From the NCBI GenBank assembly GCA_013003535.1, contig JABDIY010000059.1, positions 1-32,567 on the forward strand: 32,567 bases of DNA, in the 5' to 3' direction. Of this stretch, positions 23,971 to 32,567 are shown in pieces; the first letter of the stretch is position 1; each line of letters begins with the position of its first letter. Below the pieces are notes generated by a model that saw only the letters and a list, made by a program, of their open reading frames with translations, was not told where the DNA came from and did no database searches. The DNA comes from Acidimicrobiales bacterium (GTDB lineage: Bacteria > Actinomycetota > Acidimicrobiia > Acidimicrobiales > SZUA-35). The position numbers were made by a program, and so were the translations under genes.

Positions 23971-23976
23971 AGGCTA
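23971..23976 (-). promoter_or_regulatory. -10-like box upstream of phoH
   Basis: On the minus strand TAGCCT is followed by 7 nt (GACGCAC) and ATA at 23963, in frame with phoH. The box and spacing are the same as before trkA and glyS, where the seventh nucleotide is followed by GTG or ATG. It could alternatively produce a leader of about 50 nt for the ATG at 23912. Confidence 0.4.
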
Positions 23977-24154
23977 TCGCTTGCTTTGGCGCTGCGCCCA
24001 GCACTACCCGTTGGTCGCTGATATCAGCTAAGGAGCCGTTATCGTTTGGATCTCCGCTTCGAGGCTGGCGGCCAGAGTAGAGCTGATGAGCTCGCACTCC
24101 AATCCTCCCCCAATCCACCATCGGACAACCTGATCCGAACCTCCGGAGGAAACC

Positions 24155-25237
24155 GTGTCTTGGAACGATCCCAACACCGAAACAGATTTGACCGTCCGGT
24201 CCACACTGCAACTCCCCGTTGACGCATTCGGAGTAGTCATCAGTGACGGCGCCGACGGTGTAGCCATAGTGACCAAAGATCACAGCGGACCCCTTCCAGG
24301 GCCCGGTCGCACTTCAGAGGAGCACCACCATGCTGTCTCCCGGGAATGCAGTTGGCTCAGAGCTGCGGAGGGAATTCCTGGTGTCGTAGACCTGGTTGAG
24401 CGAGAGTCAGGAAATGGCACTGCGGCAGTAACCACCGTGTTCGCCGGGGGTCAGACACTGCGCTCGGCACGGTTGACGCCGGTGGACACCGCCCACGCCT
24501 TAGAGGGTGTCGGCCAGTCGCTAGCGGAGTTGCAGGAACGCAACCTCAACCACGGGGCAATCACCCCAGAGCATGTGATCATCGCCAGCGATGGGCGCGG
24601 CGTGCTCTGCAGCCCCAACACCTCTCTGAACCCGGACGAACACGTAGATGACCTCGCCGCCCTTGGCCAGTGCATAACGTTTTGTCTGGACCGATGGGCC
24701 CGAGAAGCCACACCACCAGCCAACCTCAGCCTCTGGCTTGTTCTCGCCAAACGACTGGAGGAGCGGGACCCGGTGATGAGCGCCCGGCGAGCCACAACCA
24801 TGGTCTCAGAGCTGACTATGCTGGCGCCGGTCGATTCAAGTGTCAGGCGGCGGGGCTGGCGTGTGGTTGCGGTGATCGTGCTGGTCTCTGTTCTCGCCCT
24901 CGTCGCTGCGAGGTTCACCCGAAACGACCCGGTGACCGGTCCCCAGCTTCAGGTGCGTGATGCCCTGGTGAGGGTGGGAACTGCGGGCAACATCGCCATT
25001 GCACTGGAGCCCCCTGTGGACTGTCCTGGTTCCGAGATCTATGTTCTGGACCCGGCAACATCATGGGTATGGACCTTCGATGACATTCACGCGCCTTCGC
25101 CCGGCAAACTGTTGGTTCAGATCGCTGGCGCCACCGGTTTGGCGGTGGACCGAGAGAAGGGGCCGTGTCCCGTTGTTATCGCGTCAGGCCCCGCCGGACA
25201 GGTGCAGGTACCAACCGGTTCACGACGAACCGAGTAG
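24155..25237 (+). CDS. Membrane-anchored protein-kinase-like protein (probable pseudokinase)
   Basis: The first 225 residues have the outline of a Ser/Thr kinase fold without its catalytic residues. LNHGAITPEHVIIASDGRGV (131-150) aligns with the catalytic loop HRDLKPENI, but the catalytic Asp is Ala135, the Lys is Thr137 and the Asn is His140. The DFG motif is replaced by CSP (152-154). DDLAALGQCITFCLDRW matches the following helix. One membrane helix (RVVAVIVLVSVLALVAARF) leads to an outer domain of about 105 residues with two cysteines. A kinase-like scaffold such as MviN-type regulators is a comparison, not an identification. GTG at 24155 is preceded by GGAGGA at good spacing. Divergent from phoH and convergent with bldD. 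Confidence 0.65.
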   Translation: MSWNDPNTETDLTVRSTLQLPVDAFGVVISDGADGVAIVTKDHSGPLPGPGRTSEEHHHAVSRECSWLRAAEGIPGVVDLVERESGNGTAAVTTVFAGGQTLRSARLTPVDTAHALEGVGQSLAELQERNLNHGAITPEHVIIASDGRGVLCSPNTSLNPDEHVDDLAALGQCITFCLDRWAREATPPANLSLWLVLAKRLEERDPVMSARRATTMVSELTMLAPVDSSVRRRGWRVVAVIVLVSVLALVAARFTRNDPVTGPQLQVRDALVRVGTAGNIAIALEPPVDCPGSEIYVLDPATSWVWTFDDIHAPSPGKLLVQIAGATGLAVDREKGPCPVVIASGPAGQVQVPTGSRRTE

Positions 25238-25251
25238 GCGAACACCTGGGC

Positions 25252-25779
25252 TCAGGAAATCCGGGTGAGGCCGAGGTCGAGCAGGCGATCAACCGCGTGG
25301 TCCACCTCAACGCCGAGGATGCAGGCGACGGCGCGCAGGTCGTCTTCGCGAATGGTGAGTACCCGACCGTTGAAGTCCTGCCGTTGAACCTGGATCATCC
25401 CCAAGTATCGCGACAGCATGTCGCCCTCGGCACCGGCCAACTCGTGTAGGTGAGTGAGATCGATCGTTACGCCGGCCCGACCGGTTTTGTCGGTGAGATC
25501 CACGACGCTGGGTTTCACGCCAACTTTCGTAGCTCGGGGAAGCAGTTGATCCACTGGCACCTGATAGAACTCGGCCAAACGTTGCAGACGGGGAACTGAG
25601 ATGGCGCGTTCGCCTCGCTCGTAGGCGCCCAAGACGGACGCTTTGAACTCCTGGCTGGACTCAGACTCCACGTCCTGCAGCGACAAGCGCTTCTGGCGGC
25701 GAATGGCGCGCAAACGCTCACCAACGCGAGCTCCATACTCGGAGTCATTTGCCTCTGATGTGGTTTCGCTGTCTTGCAT
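25252..25779 (-). CDS. bldD: BldD-like transcription regulator with c-di-GMP signature
   Basis: In Streptomyces, BldD is a master repressor of development that dimerises on binding c-di-GMP. The N-terminal Xre-type helix-turn-helix (residues 17-80, RLRAIRRQKRLSLQDVE through YERGERAISVPRLQRLAEFY) matches BldD closely from memory. The C-terminal domain (106-175, IDLTHLHEL, MLSRYLGMIQVQRQDFNGRV) has the c-di-GMP motif RxD-X8-RxxD at R133, D135, R144 and D147. ATG at 25779 is chosen because the frame upstream is not domain-like. The 175-residue gene is probably monocistronic, 115 bp after rsmE and convergent with the pseudokinase gene. Its role in a probably non-sporulating organism is unknown. 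Confidence 0.85.
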   Translation of the reverse strand: MQDSETTSEANDSEYGARVGERLRAIRRQKRLSLQDVESESSQEFKASVLGAYERGERAISVPRLQRLAEFYQVPVDQLLPRATKVGVKPSVVDLTDKTGRAGVTIDLTHLHELAGAEGDMLSRYLGMIQVQRQDFNGRVLTIREDDLRAVACILGVEVDHAVDRLLDLGLTRIS

Positions 25780-25894
25780 CGTTTCTCGATCCTTTGCCGT
25801 AGGCGCTCCCCGAGCGGCGCCCCGAGAACCGTAATCCCATCGCCGTGCGGGTTCAACCACGAAGGGTGTTGAATTCTTGAGAAACTTGCATGGC

Positions 25895-26587
25895 CTATTG
25901 CGAAACGAGCACGACGGCTGCGGTGATCGCCGCGGTCTCGGCCCGCAAGATTCCACCGGGTAGAGCCACCAAACGCGCATGTTCGGCCTCTGCGGGCGAC
26001 CAGCCGCCTTCGGGTCCAATTGCGAGGCTGGTGATCAAGGAATCGCTGCCCATAGCGGTTTTGAACACATCACCGGCGGGATCACAAAGGCGCGTTTCGG
26101 GGTTCTGGGAGACCAATTCCTGGACCGATTTTGGTCCCAGGATCTCGGGGCGGATGAGCCGTCGGCTCTGCTGACATGCCTCGGTTACCACGGTCTGCAG
26201 TTTCCTCAGTAAACGCTCAGCACGCCCCCTGTCGTAGGAGACAACCGACCGTTCTGTTTGAAGAATTCCGATTCGGTCGATTCCCAACTCGGTCAACTTC
26301 TGAACCACCCATTCTGGCTTCACTCCTTTGGTTGGCGTGAACATCACGGTGAGAACAACCGAAGATGGTGGCGTCATGACAACAGGGCCCGTGACCGCTA
26401 CTCCGGCATCGTCGTCGGTCAACACTGCTGGAGCCCAACCGCCCAGCCCATCTGCCACGTTCACCGGATCTCCCGGCCCGAGACGGAGTGGACCGGTGAG
26501 ATGGCGGCGGCTGGAAGCGCTCAACACCGGCGCCGACAGGTCTTCCACATACGCCAGCGGAAAGCGGCGCAGCGTTGGGTCGATCAC
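25895..26587 (-). CDS. rsmE: 16S rRNA m3U1498 methyltransferase RsmE
   Basis: A SPOUT-family methyltransferase that modifies U1498 of 16S rRNA. Signatures seen are HLTGPLRLGPGDPV of the PUA-like N-terminal domain, KGVKPEWVVQKLTELGIDRI, TEACQQSRR, and the trefoil-knot AdoMet site IGPEGGWSPAE with LPGGILRAETAAITA. It has 230 residues and starts with GTG 8 nt downstream of the dnaJ stop. The hrcA-dnaJ-rsmE order is widely conserved. Confidence 0.94.
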   Translation of the reverse strand: MIDPTLRRFPLAYVEDLSAPVLSASSRRHLTGPLRLGPGDPVNVADGLGGWAPAVLTDDDAGVAVTGPVVMTPPSSVVLTVMFTPTKGVKPEWVVQKLTELGIDRIGILQTERSVVSYDRGRAERLLRKLQTVVTEACQQSRRLIRPEILGPKSVQELVSQNPETRLCDPAGDVFKTAMGSDSLITSLAIGPEGGWSPAEAEHARLVALPGGILRAETAAITAAVVLVSQ

Positions 26588-26595
26588 GCCAACGG

Positions 26596-27711
26596 TTACT
26601 GCCGGATCGCGGACTTGATTCGACTCATGAAACCCTCTGGAGCTTCTTCTACTGCGTCGCCCCGGGCTTCGGCAAACTGTCGGAGGATGGTCTCTTGTTC
26701 AGGTGTGAGGTCGGTGGGCGTGATCACGTCCAACTCCAAAAGGAGATGCCCGCGTCCTCGACCCCGCAGATGCGGCACGCCCCGATCTGCAACTTTGAAG
26801 ATCCGACCGGATTGGGATGCCCGTGGCACCAGCACCTCGACCGGACCATCGAAGGTGTCGAAAGCGACGGTGGCGCCCAACGCAGCCTGAGTGAACGGGA
26901 TCGAAAGCTTCGCCCGAAGGTTGTCACCTTCACGAGCAAACACTTTGTGAGGTTTCACCCGTACCTCTACGTAAAGGTCACCAGCCGGGCCACCACGCGG
27001 TCCGACCGCGCCCCGGCCATTGAGTCGTAGCGTGCGGCCGTTATCGATACCGGCGGGAACGTCGATGGTGTAGTTGGTGTCTTGGATGACCCGACCCTCA
27101 CCGTTGCACTTCGGGCACGGATCGCTGACTGTCTTGCCCTCGCCGCCGCAACGGGGACACGCCGACGTTGTGACCATCTGGCCCAAAATCGACTGACGAA
27201 CTTGACGCACCTGACCGGCGCCCTGACACTGCCCGCACGTCTCTACCTTGGCACCGGGCGCCGCTCCGGAAGAATCACACGTATCGCAGGAGAGCGCGGT
27301 CCGCACCTTCACCTCGCTGGCAGTACCGGCGATGGCATCATCTAGCGTGATCTCGAGAACGGTCTCCAAATCCACGCCACGGTTGGAAACGCGGGGCCCA
27401 CTGGACTGACCGCCCACGTTGAAGAACGCCTCGAAAATATCGCCGAGACCTCCTCCGCCGAAGACGTCGCCTCCGAAGCCCCCGAAACCGCCCGGCCCGC
27501 CCGCATTGCCGAAACGGTCATAGTTGCTGCGTTTCGCCGGGTCAGAAAGTATCTCATACGCCGATGCCAGGGCCTTGAATCGCTCCTCGGCATGAGCATC
27601 GTGGGGGTTGGCGTCGGGATGGAGCTCACGGGCTTTCTTGCGGTAGGCCTTCTTGATCTCTTCGGCCGACGCGCCCTTGGAGACGCCAATAATGTCATAG
27701 AGGTCTGCCAT
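26596..27711 (-). CDS. dnaJ: Chaperone DnaJ (Hsp40)
   Basis: Delivers unfolded clients to DnaK and stimulates its ATPase. The J domain has the HPD tripeptide at 31-33, followed by the Gly/Phe-rich region (GGPGGFGGFGGDVFGGGGLG). The zinc-binding domain has four CxxCxGxG-type repeats (CDTCDSSG, CGQCQGAG, CPRCGGEG, CPKCNGEG; the first ends SSG). The C-terminal substrate-binding domains are complete, 371 residues in all. The ATG follows AGGGG at good spacing and lies 7 bp after hrcA. No dnaK or grpE is in the window, so this is the HrcA-linked copy. Confidence 0.96.
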   Translation of the reverse strand: MADLYDIIGVSKGASAEEIKKAYRKKARELHPDANPHDAHAEERFKALASAYEILSDPAKRSNYDRFGNAGGPGGFGGFGGDVFGGGGLGDIFEAFFNVGGQSSGPRVSNRGVDLETVLEITLDDAIAGTASEVKVRTALSCDTCDSSGAAPGAKVETCGQCQGAGQVRQVRQSILGQMVTTSACPRCGGEGKTVSDPCPKCNGEGRVIQDTNYTIDVPAGIDNGRTLRLNGRGAVGPRGGPAGDLYVEVRVKPHKVFAREGDNLRAKLSIPFTQAALGATVAFDTFDGPVEVLVPRASQSGRIFKVADRGVPHLRGRGRGHLLLELDVITPTDLTPEQETILRQFAEARGDAVEEAPEGFMSRIKSAIRQ

Positions 27712-27718
27712 GAGGCCC

Positions 27719-28714
27719 CTACCTTTCGTTCAATCGACGCTCGAGTTGGCGGCTCACCATGGAAACCGCCGCCAGGGACTCTCGATAATGCATTCGGGTG
27801 GGGCCGAGGACGGCGATAGAACCACTGATTTCTCCGTCAATTCGGTAGGGGGACACAACAACGCTGCAGTCTTCCAACGGCGCAACGCCGGTTTCGGTTC
27901 CAATCGCCACTCGCATGCCGCGATCAAGCACATCAGAAATCAATTTCACAACGAGCAACTGCTGTTCGAGAATGGACAGCACTTGCCGGACCGACTCGAC
28001 CGCCTCGAAGGACTGCGCAACGTTGGACGCCCCGTTTACGTAGACCCGATCGTCGTCACTTCCTCGGACGAACTGATGAAAGACTTCGAGCGCGAGGCGA
28101 TCGACCAGGGGCTCGCCAGTGGGTGCGGGAGCGCTGAGGTTTGTGTCAACTCTCCGCCCTTCGAGACTTCCCCGCAGCGACGCCTGGATTTTCTCGGTGC
28201 TGTCTTCGTTGACGTCGCTGTCGGTTTCCAGGGAGAAACGGGAGATCTCACCGTTGGCATCGATCACCACGGCCAGGAGGTGTCTGGGGCTGAGCCGGAC
28301 AACCTGCACCGACCGAATCTCCGCCGGCGAGGCAGCCAGATCTACGACGACGGCGGCGTATTTCGTGAGGTTGCTCAGCAGACCAGCAGTTTGTTCGAGC
28401 TGCCCCTCCAATTGGCCCTCCATGTGCCGGAAAAATTGTGACACTTGTTGCGACTGCGCGCCTTCCATCGTGACCTCGCCGAGACGGTCAACGAAGTGGC
28501 GATAACCCTTTTCGGTCGGGACCCGCCCGGCGCTGGTGTGTGGCTGGAACAGGTAGCCATCGCTTTCGAGGCTGGCCATCTCGTTCCGGATCGTTGCAGA
28601 AGACACGCTGATTGCCGTGGATTGCAGGACCGCGCTGGAGCCGACCGGTTGAGCGGTCTCGATGTATTGCCCAACAATGGCGTTCAAAATTGCGGCTTTG
28701 CGATCATCAAGCAC
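27719..28714 (-). CDS. hrcA: Heat-shock repressor HrcA
   Basis: Represses heat-shock genes by binding CIRCE operators and is kept active by GroEL. The N-terminal winged helix contains RKAAILNAIVGQYIETAQPV, SVSSATIRNEMASLESDGYL and HTSAGRVPTEKGYRHFVD, all family hallmarks. The GAF-like middle and the C-terminal ending GPTRMHYRESLAAVSMVS are normal. Length is 331; the start is GTG. No good CIRCE element (TTAGCACTC-N9-GAGTGCTAA) is visible upstream, so autoregulation through a local operator is not supported. It lies 37 bp after the photolyase gene. Confidence 0.96.
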   Translation of the reverse strand: MLDDRKAAILNAIVGQYIETAQPVGSSAVLQSTAISVSSATIRNEMASLESDGYLFQPHTSAGRVPTEKGYRHFVDRLGEVTMEGAQSQQVSQFFRHMEGQLEGQLEQTAGLLSNLTKYAAVVVDLAASPAEIRSVQVVRLSPRHLLAVVIDANGEISRFSLETDSDVNEDSTEKIQASLRGSLEGRRVDTNLSAPAPTGEPLVDRLALEVFHQFVRGSDDDRVYVNGASNVAQSFEAVESVRQVLSILEQQLLVVKLISDVLDRGMRVAIGTETGVAPLEDCSVVVSPYRIDGEISGSIAVLGPTRMHYRESLAAVSMVSRQLERRLNER

Positions 28715-28751
28715 GATGGTTTGTGTGTCTCCCTGAGTGGTCTGGAGGATT

Positions 28752-30107
28752 TTAGCGCTTTCCGGGGCGCTGCTCGTACCGAGCCAACGCTTCCCGTCGA
28801 GCTTCGGCGTGATTCACGATCGGCGCCGGGTAGTTTGCCGGCGCTCCGTTGGGGTCTGTAGACGGGTCGTGAATAGTCTTTTTCCCCAGGTGAGCCAGTT
28901 CGGGCAGCCATTGGCGCAAGTAGTCCCCGGCGGGGTCGAACTTGGCGCTTTGCGTCGTGGGATTGAAAACCCGGTAATACGGCGATGCATCGGTGCCGGT
29001 GCCTGCCACCCACTGCCACCCGTGGTTGTTGCTGGCCAGATCGCCATCCACCAAATGTTCCATGAAGTACCGAGCTCCCCACCACCAAGGGAGGTGAAGG
29101 TCTTTTATCAGGAACGATGCCGTGATCATTCGAACTCTGTTGTGCATCCAGCCCTGCGTATGTAGTTGGCGCATCCCGGCATCGACGATCGGGTAGCCGG
29201 TCTTGCCTTCACACCAGAGTCCGAACCGTTCAGCGGCGGCCGCATCGGTGTCTGACCGAACCACGTTTTTTTCCACATAGGCGGACCGGGCCGAGTCGGG
29301 GCGGTTGAACAGAATCTCTGCATAGAAATCGCGCCAACACAGCTGCCGGATGAAACTTCGTTCGCCGGGGCTGTCGCCAAGGTGATCTATCAGCTGATGC
29401 GGGTGGATCGTCCCCCACTTCAGATACGGCGAGAGCCGCGATGTGCCGTCGGTACCGGGAAAGTTTCGGGTCTCGTCATAGTAGTTGACGATTTTGTCCT
29501 TGAACTGGGCGAAACGATCCCACGCAGCGTTCTGTCCGGCCGGAGGGAGATCCGGCGCTGTCGGTGCCGGATCCGTGGGAATGAGCTCGGACGCCACCCC
29601 GTCGACCCAGGTGATCGGACCAGTCTGTGCCGATTCGGTGAAGAGTTTGGTCAACCAAAGCTTGTAGAAGGGCGTGAACACCTTGTACGGCGTGCCCGAT
29701 TTGCTCAGCAATGTGCCGGGAGCGACTGCGTAGTTGCTGGACCGGTAGTGGGTGGAGATACCCCGTGCGGCCAGTGACTCCCCCACCAGCGTGTCTCGCC
29801 GATGGCCATAGGGGCCATAGTCGGCAGTGGCCCAGATCTGCGTGGCGTCCACTTCATCGGCGAGTTGATGCAGGACATCTTCGGGGCACCCGCTACGAAC
29901 CACGAGCCGACCATCCAACGACTCGTCCAGATCGCGCAACGAGGCGTACATGAATGCCAGTCGATTGGCACCAGCGGGCCCTGTCAATGCGTCGTCGAGA
30001 ACGAACACTGGCAGTATTGGCCCCATTGCGGCCGCCAACTCCAACGCTTCGTTCGCCTGAATCCGAAGGTCGCGTCGAAACCAAAACAGGACCGGTGCGT
30101 CGCTCAT
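28752..30107 (-). CDS. phrB: Deoxyribodipyrimidine photolyase
   Basis: Light-dependent flavoenzyme that splits cyclobutane pyrimidine dimers. The N-terminal antenna-binding Rossmann domain begins with LFWFRRDLRIQANEAL. FAD- and DNA-binding signatures are WCEGKTGYPIVDAGMRQLHT, GWMHNRVRMITASFLIKDLH and WQWVAGTGTDASPYYRVFNP. At 451 residues it matches class I CPD photolyases. It starts 3 bp after the lepA stop, firmly inside the lepA-hrcA-dnaJ operon, where many genomes carry hemW instead. Presence suggests exposure to sunlight in the habitat (inference). Confidence 0.95.
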   Translation of the reverse strand: MSDAPVLFWFRRDLRIQANEALELAAAMGPILPVFVLDDALTGPAGANRLAFMYASLRDLDESLDGRLVVRSGCPEDVLHQLADEVDATQIWATADYGPYGHRRDTLVGESLAARGISTHYRSSNYAVAPGTLLSKSGTPYKVFTPFYKLWLTKLFTESAQTGPITWVDGVASELIPTDPAPTAPDLPPAGQNAAWDRFAQFKDKIVNYYDETRNFPGTDGTSRLSPYLKWGTIHPHQLIDHLGDSPGERSFIRQLCWRDFYAEILFNRPDSARSAYVEKNVVRSDTDAAAAERFGLWCEGKTGYPIVDAGMRQLHTQGWMHNRVRMITASFLIKDLHLPWWWGARYFMEHLVDGDLASNNHGWQWVAGTGTDASPYYRVFNPTTQSAKFDPAGDYLRQWLPELAHLGKKTIHDPSTDPNGAPANYPAPIVNHAEARREALARYEQRPGKR

Positions 30108-30110
30108 AAC

Positions 30111-31895
<1,785 letters not shown>

Positions 31896-31987
31896 GGGAA
31901 AGAACGGGATTCGTTTCGTTGAGCGGTCGCCTTGGGGGAAGTTCAGCGCATATAGACGGTAGCTGTGGTGGGGGCGTCTGAGGGCGC

Positions 31988-31993
31988 TATCCT
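31988..31993 (+). promoter_or_regulatory. Possible -10 box for rpsT
   Basis: TATCCT in the 161-bp lepA-rpsT divergent region would start transcription near 32000, leaving a leader of about 57 nt. The leader contains AAGGT upstream of the GTG start of rpsT. No -35 is recognised. Confidence 0.3.
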
Positions 31994-32056
31994 TCACCGG
32001 TCCGTCCGACAACGAATCCCGTCGGTCCGGGAACACGTCGAACAAGGTAAATCTCT

Positions 32057-32317
32057 GTGGCAAATATCAAGTCCCAAATCAAGCGCAATCGCCAGAACGA
32101 AAAGGCTCGTCTTCGCAACCGCGCGGTTCGCGCCGAGTTGAAGACCCGCGAGAAGGCCGCCGAGGCAGCCGCCGGCACCGACACCCAAGAAGACACCCTT
32201 CGTCTGGCCATCAAGCGCATCGATATGGCCCAGCAAAAAGGCGTGCTCCACAAGAACACTGCCGCCCGACGCAAGTCTCGGCTGATCCACCGGGTTCGCT
32301 CAACCGAATCGACCTAA
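32057..32317 (+). CDS. rpsT: 30S ribosomal protein S20
   Basis: An 86-residue very basic helical protein of the small ribosomal subunit that binds 16S rRNA. The N-terminus [20 protein letters not shown] and the region [15 protein letters not shown] are family hallmarks. It starts with GTG; AAGGT lies about 9 nt upstream. The divergent placement beside lepA is widely conserved. A strong terminator follows 18 bp after the stop, so it is monocistronic. Confidence 0.97.
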   Translation: MANIKSQIKRNRQNEKARLRNRAVRAELKTREKAAEAAAGTDTQEDTLRLAIKRIDMAQQKGVLHKNTAARRKSRLIHRVRSTEST

Positions 32318-32335
32318 ACGCCGCTCGGCACGCTC

Positions 32336-32368
32336 ACCGCCTGCCACTGCGGGCGGTTTTTGCGTTTT
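32336..32368 (+). terminator. Intrinsic terminator of rpsT
   Basis: A 9-bp stem, ACCGCCTGC (32336-32344) with GCGGGCGGT (32349-32357), has a CACT loop and is followed by TTTT, GCG, TTTT. An outer pairing of AAACGC (32316-32321, starting at the stop codon) with GCGTTT (32362-32367) is also possible and would enclose the terminator. Confidence 0.88.
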
Positions 32369-32445
32369 CACCCCTTCGACATACGTGGCAGCGCACAATA
32401 GCGAAGCCCCGTTCTGGCAGCCCAAGATCGCGCCAGCGCCAATGT

Positions 32446-32513
32446 TATGTCGCGGGACTTCCCTCAGGCTTTTTGGGGTGTGGTCCGGCGGGTATGTCGC
32501 GGGACTTCCCTCA
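32446..32513. repeat. Two direct copies of a 21-bp element, possible insertion-sequence end
   Basis: TATGTCGCGGGACTTCCCTC plus A occurs at 32446-32466 and 32493-32513, identical, 47 bp apart. Both contain TGTCGCGGGACTTCCCTCA, which has the TG start typical of insertion-sequence terminal repeats. The second copy lies immediately beside a possible transposase stop codon. The region 32369-32445 between the rpsT terminator and the repeats holds no feature I can support. Confidence 0.5.
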
Positions 32514-32515
32514 CA

Positions 32516-32567
32516 CTATCGGGTGGGTTGTTTTCGGAGTCGGTAGGTGTGGCGTTGGGGGTCAAAG
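32516..32567 (-). CDS. Possible C-terminal tail of a transposase (partial)
   Basis: The minus strand reads from the window edge as FDPQRHTYRLRKQPTR and then TAG. An xDPxRxY pattern near the C-terminus is common in IS481-type transposases, and the stop lies beside the repeated TGTCGCGGGACTTCCCTCA element, as expected for an element end. Only 16 codons are visible, so this is a suggestion supported by context rather than an identification. Confidence 0.3.
   Translation of the reverse strand, partial: FDPQRHTYRLRKQPTR

Noticed and set aside
28715-28760. CIRCE operator upstream of hrcA
   Set aside because: GAGTG and TTAGCGCT-like pieces occur in the wrong order and with poor match to TTAGCACTC-N9-GAGTGCTAA.
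31896-32063. N-terminal extension of LepA
   Set aside because: The conserved LepA start is at ATG 31895; the extension reads through the lepA-rpsT promoter region.

Overview
The window looks like a chromosomal segment of a GC-rich actinobacterium, most probably of the class Acidimicrobiia (Microthrix/Ilumatobacter-like). This placement is inferred from gene content: a BldD-type regulator with the c-di-GMP signature, a CYP124-like cytochrome P450, linked glyS-dnaG-rpoD, a rpsT-lepA-hrcA-dnaJ-rsmE-phoH-ybeY-CBS-era order, many GTG starts, and many genes with a TANNNT box 6-7 nt upstream of the start codon (leaderless transcripts). No rRNA is present, so the taxonomy is not proven.

Layout. 1-450: tail of a beta-helix protein, a large inverted repeat and tRNA-Val. 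458-3290: an unknown gene plus an inositol-phosphatase-family gene on the minus strand, then a MatB-like acyl-CoA synthetase on the plus strand. 3309-7490 (minus): trkH, trkA and a CYP124-like P450. 7671-8549: a regulator with two GntR-like winged helices, divergent from the P450. 8626-8820: tRNA-Asn and tRNA-Met, followed by short GC-rich repeats. 8972-13422 (minus): the macromolecular-synthesis cluster glyS-dnaG-rpoD. 13510-16234 (plus): RDD membrane protein, uppS, and recO preceded by a 47-bp tandem duplication. 16239-19781: a Thr/Pro-rich membrane protein, a DinG-like helicase and a secreted SGNH protein. 19988-20242: cold-shock gene with a strong terminator. 20259-23912 (minus): phoH, ybeY, a CorC/HlyC-type protein and era, joined by 4-bp overlaps. 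24155-25779: a membrane pseudokinase (plus) convergent with bldD (minus). 25895-31895 (minus): lepA, photolyase, hrcA, dnaJ, rsmE. 32057-32368: rpsT with its terminator. 32446-32567: short direct repeats and a possible transposase tail, so a mobile element may begin at the right edge.

Most of the window is the conserved housekeeping neighbourhood that makes and maintains ribosomes (rpsT, lepA, era, ybeY, rsmE), starts replication and transcription (dnaG, rpoD), repairs DNA (recO, dinG-like, phr) and handles heat shock (hrcA, dnaJ). The lineage-specific material is inserted into this frame: the pseudokinase/bldD pair between rsmE and phoH, photolyase where hemW is often found, and csp, SGNH, dinG and the Thr/Pro-rich gene between era and recO. 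Points most worth checking are the phoH start (no canonical start codon covers its conserved N-terminus), the duplicated recO promoter and start codon, the pseudokinase, the BldD c-di-GMP signature, and the tandem winged-helix regulator beside the P450.
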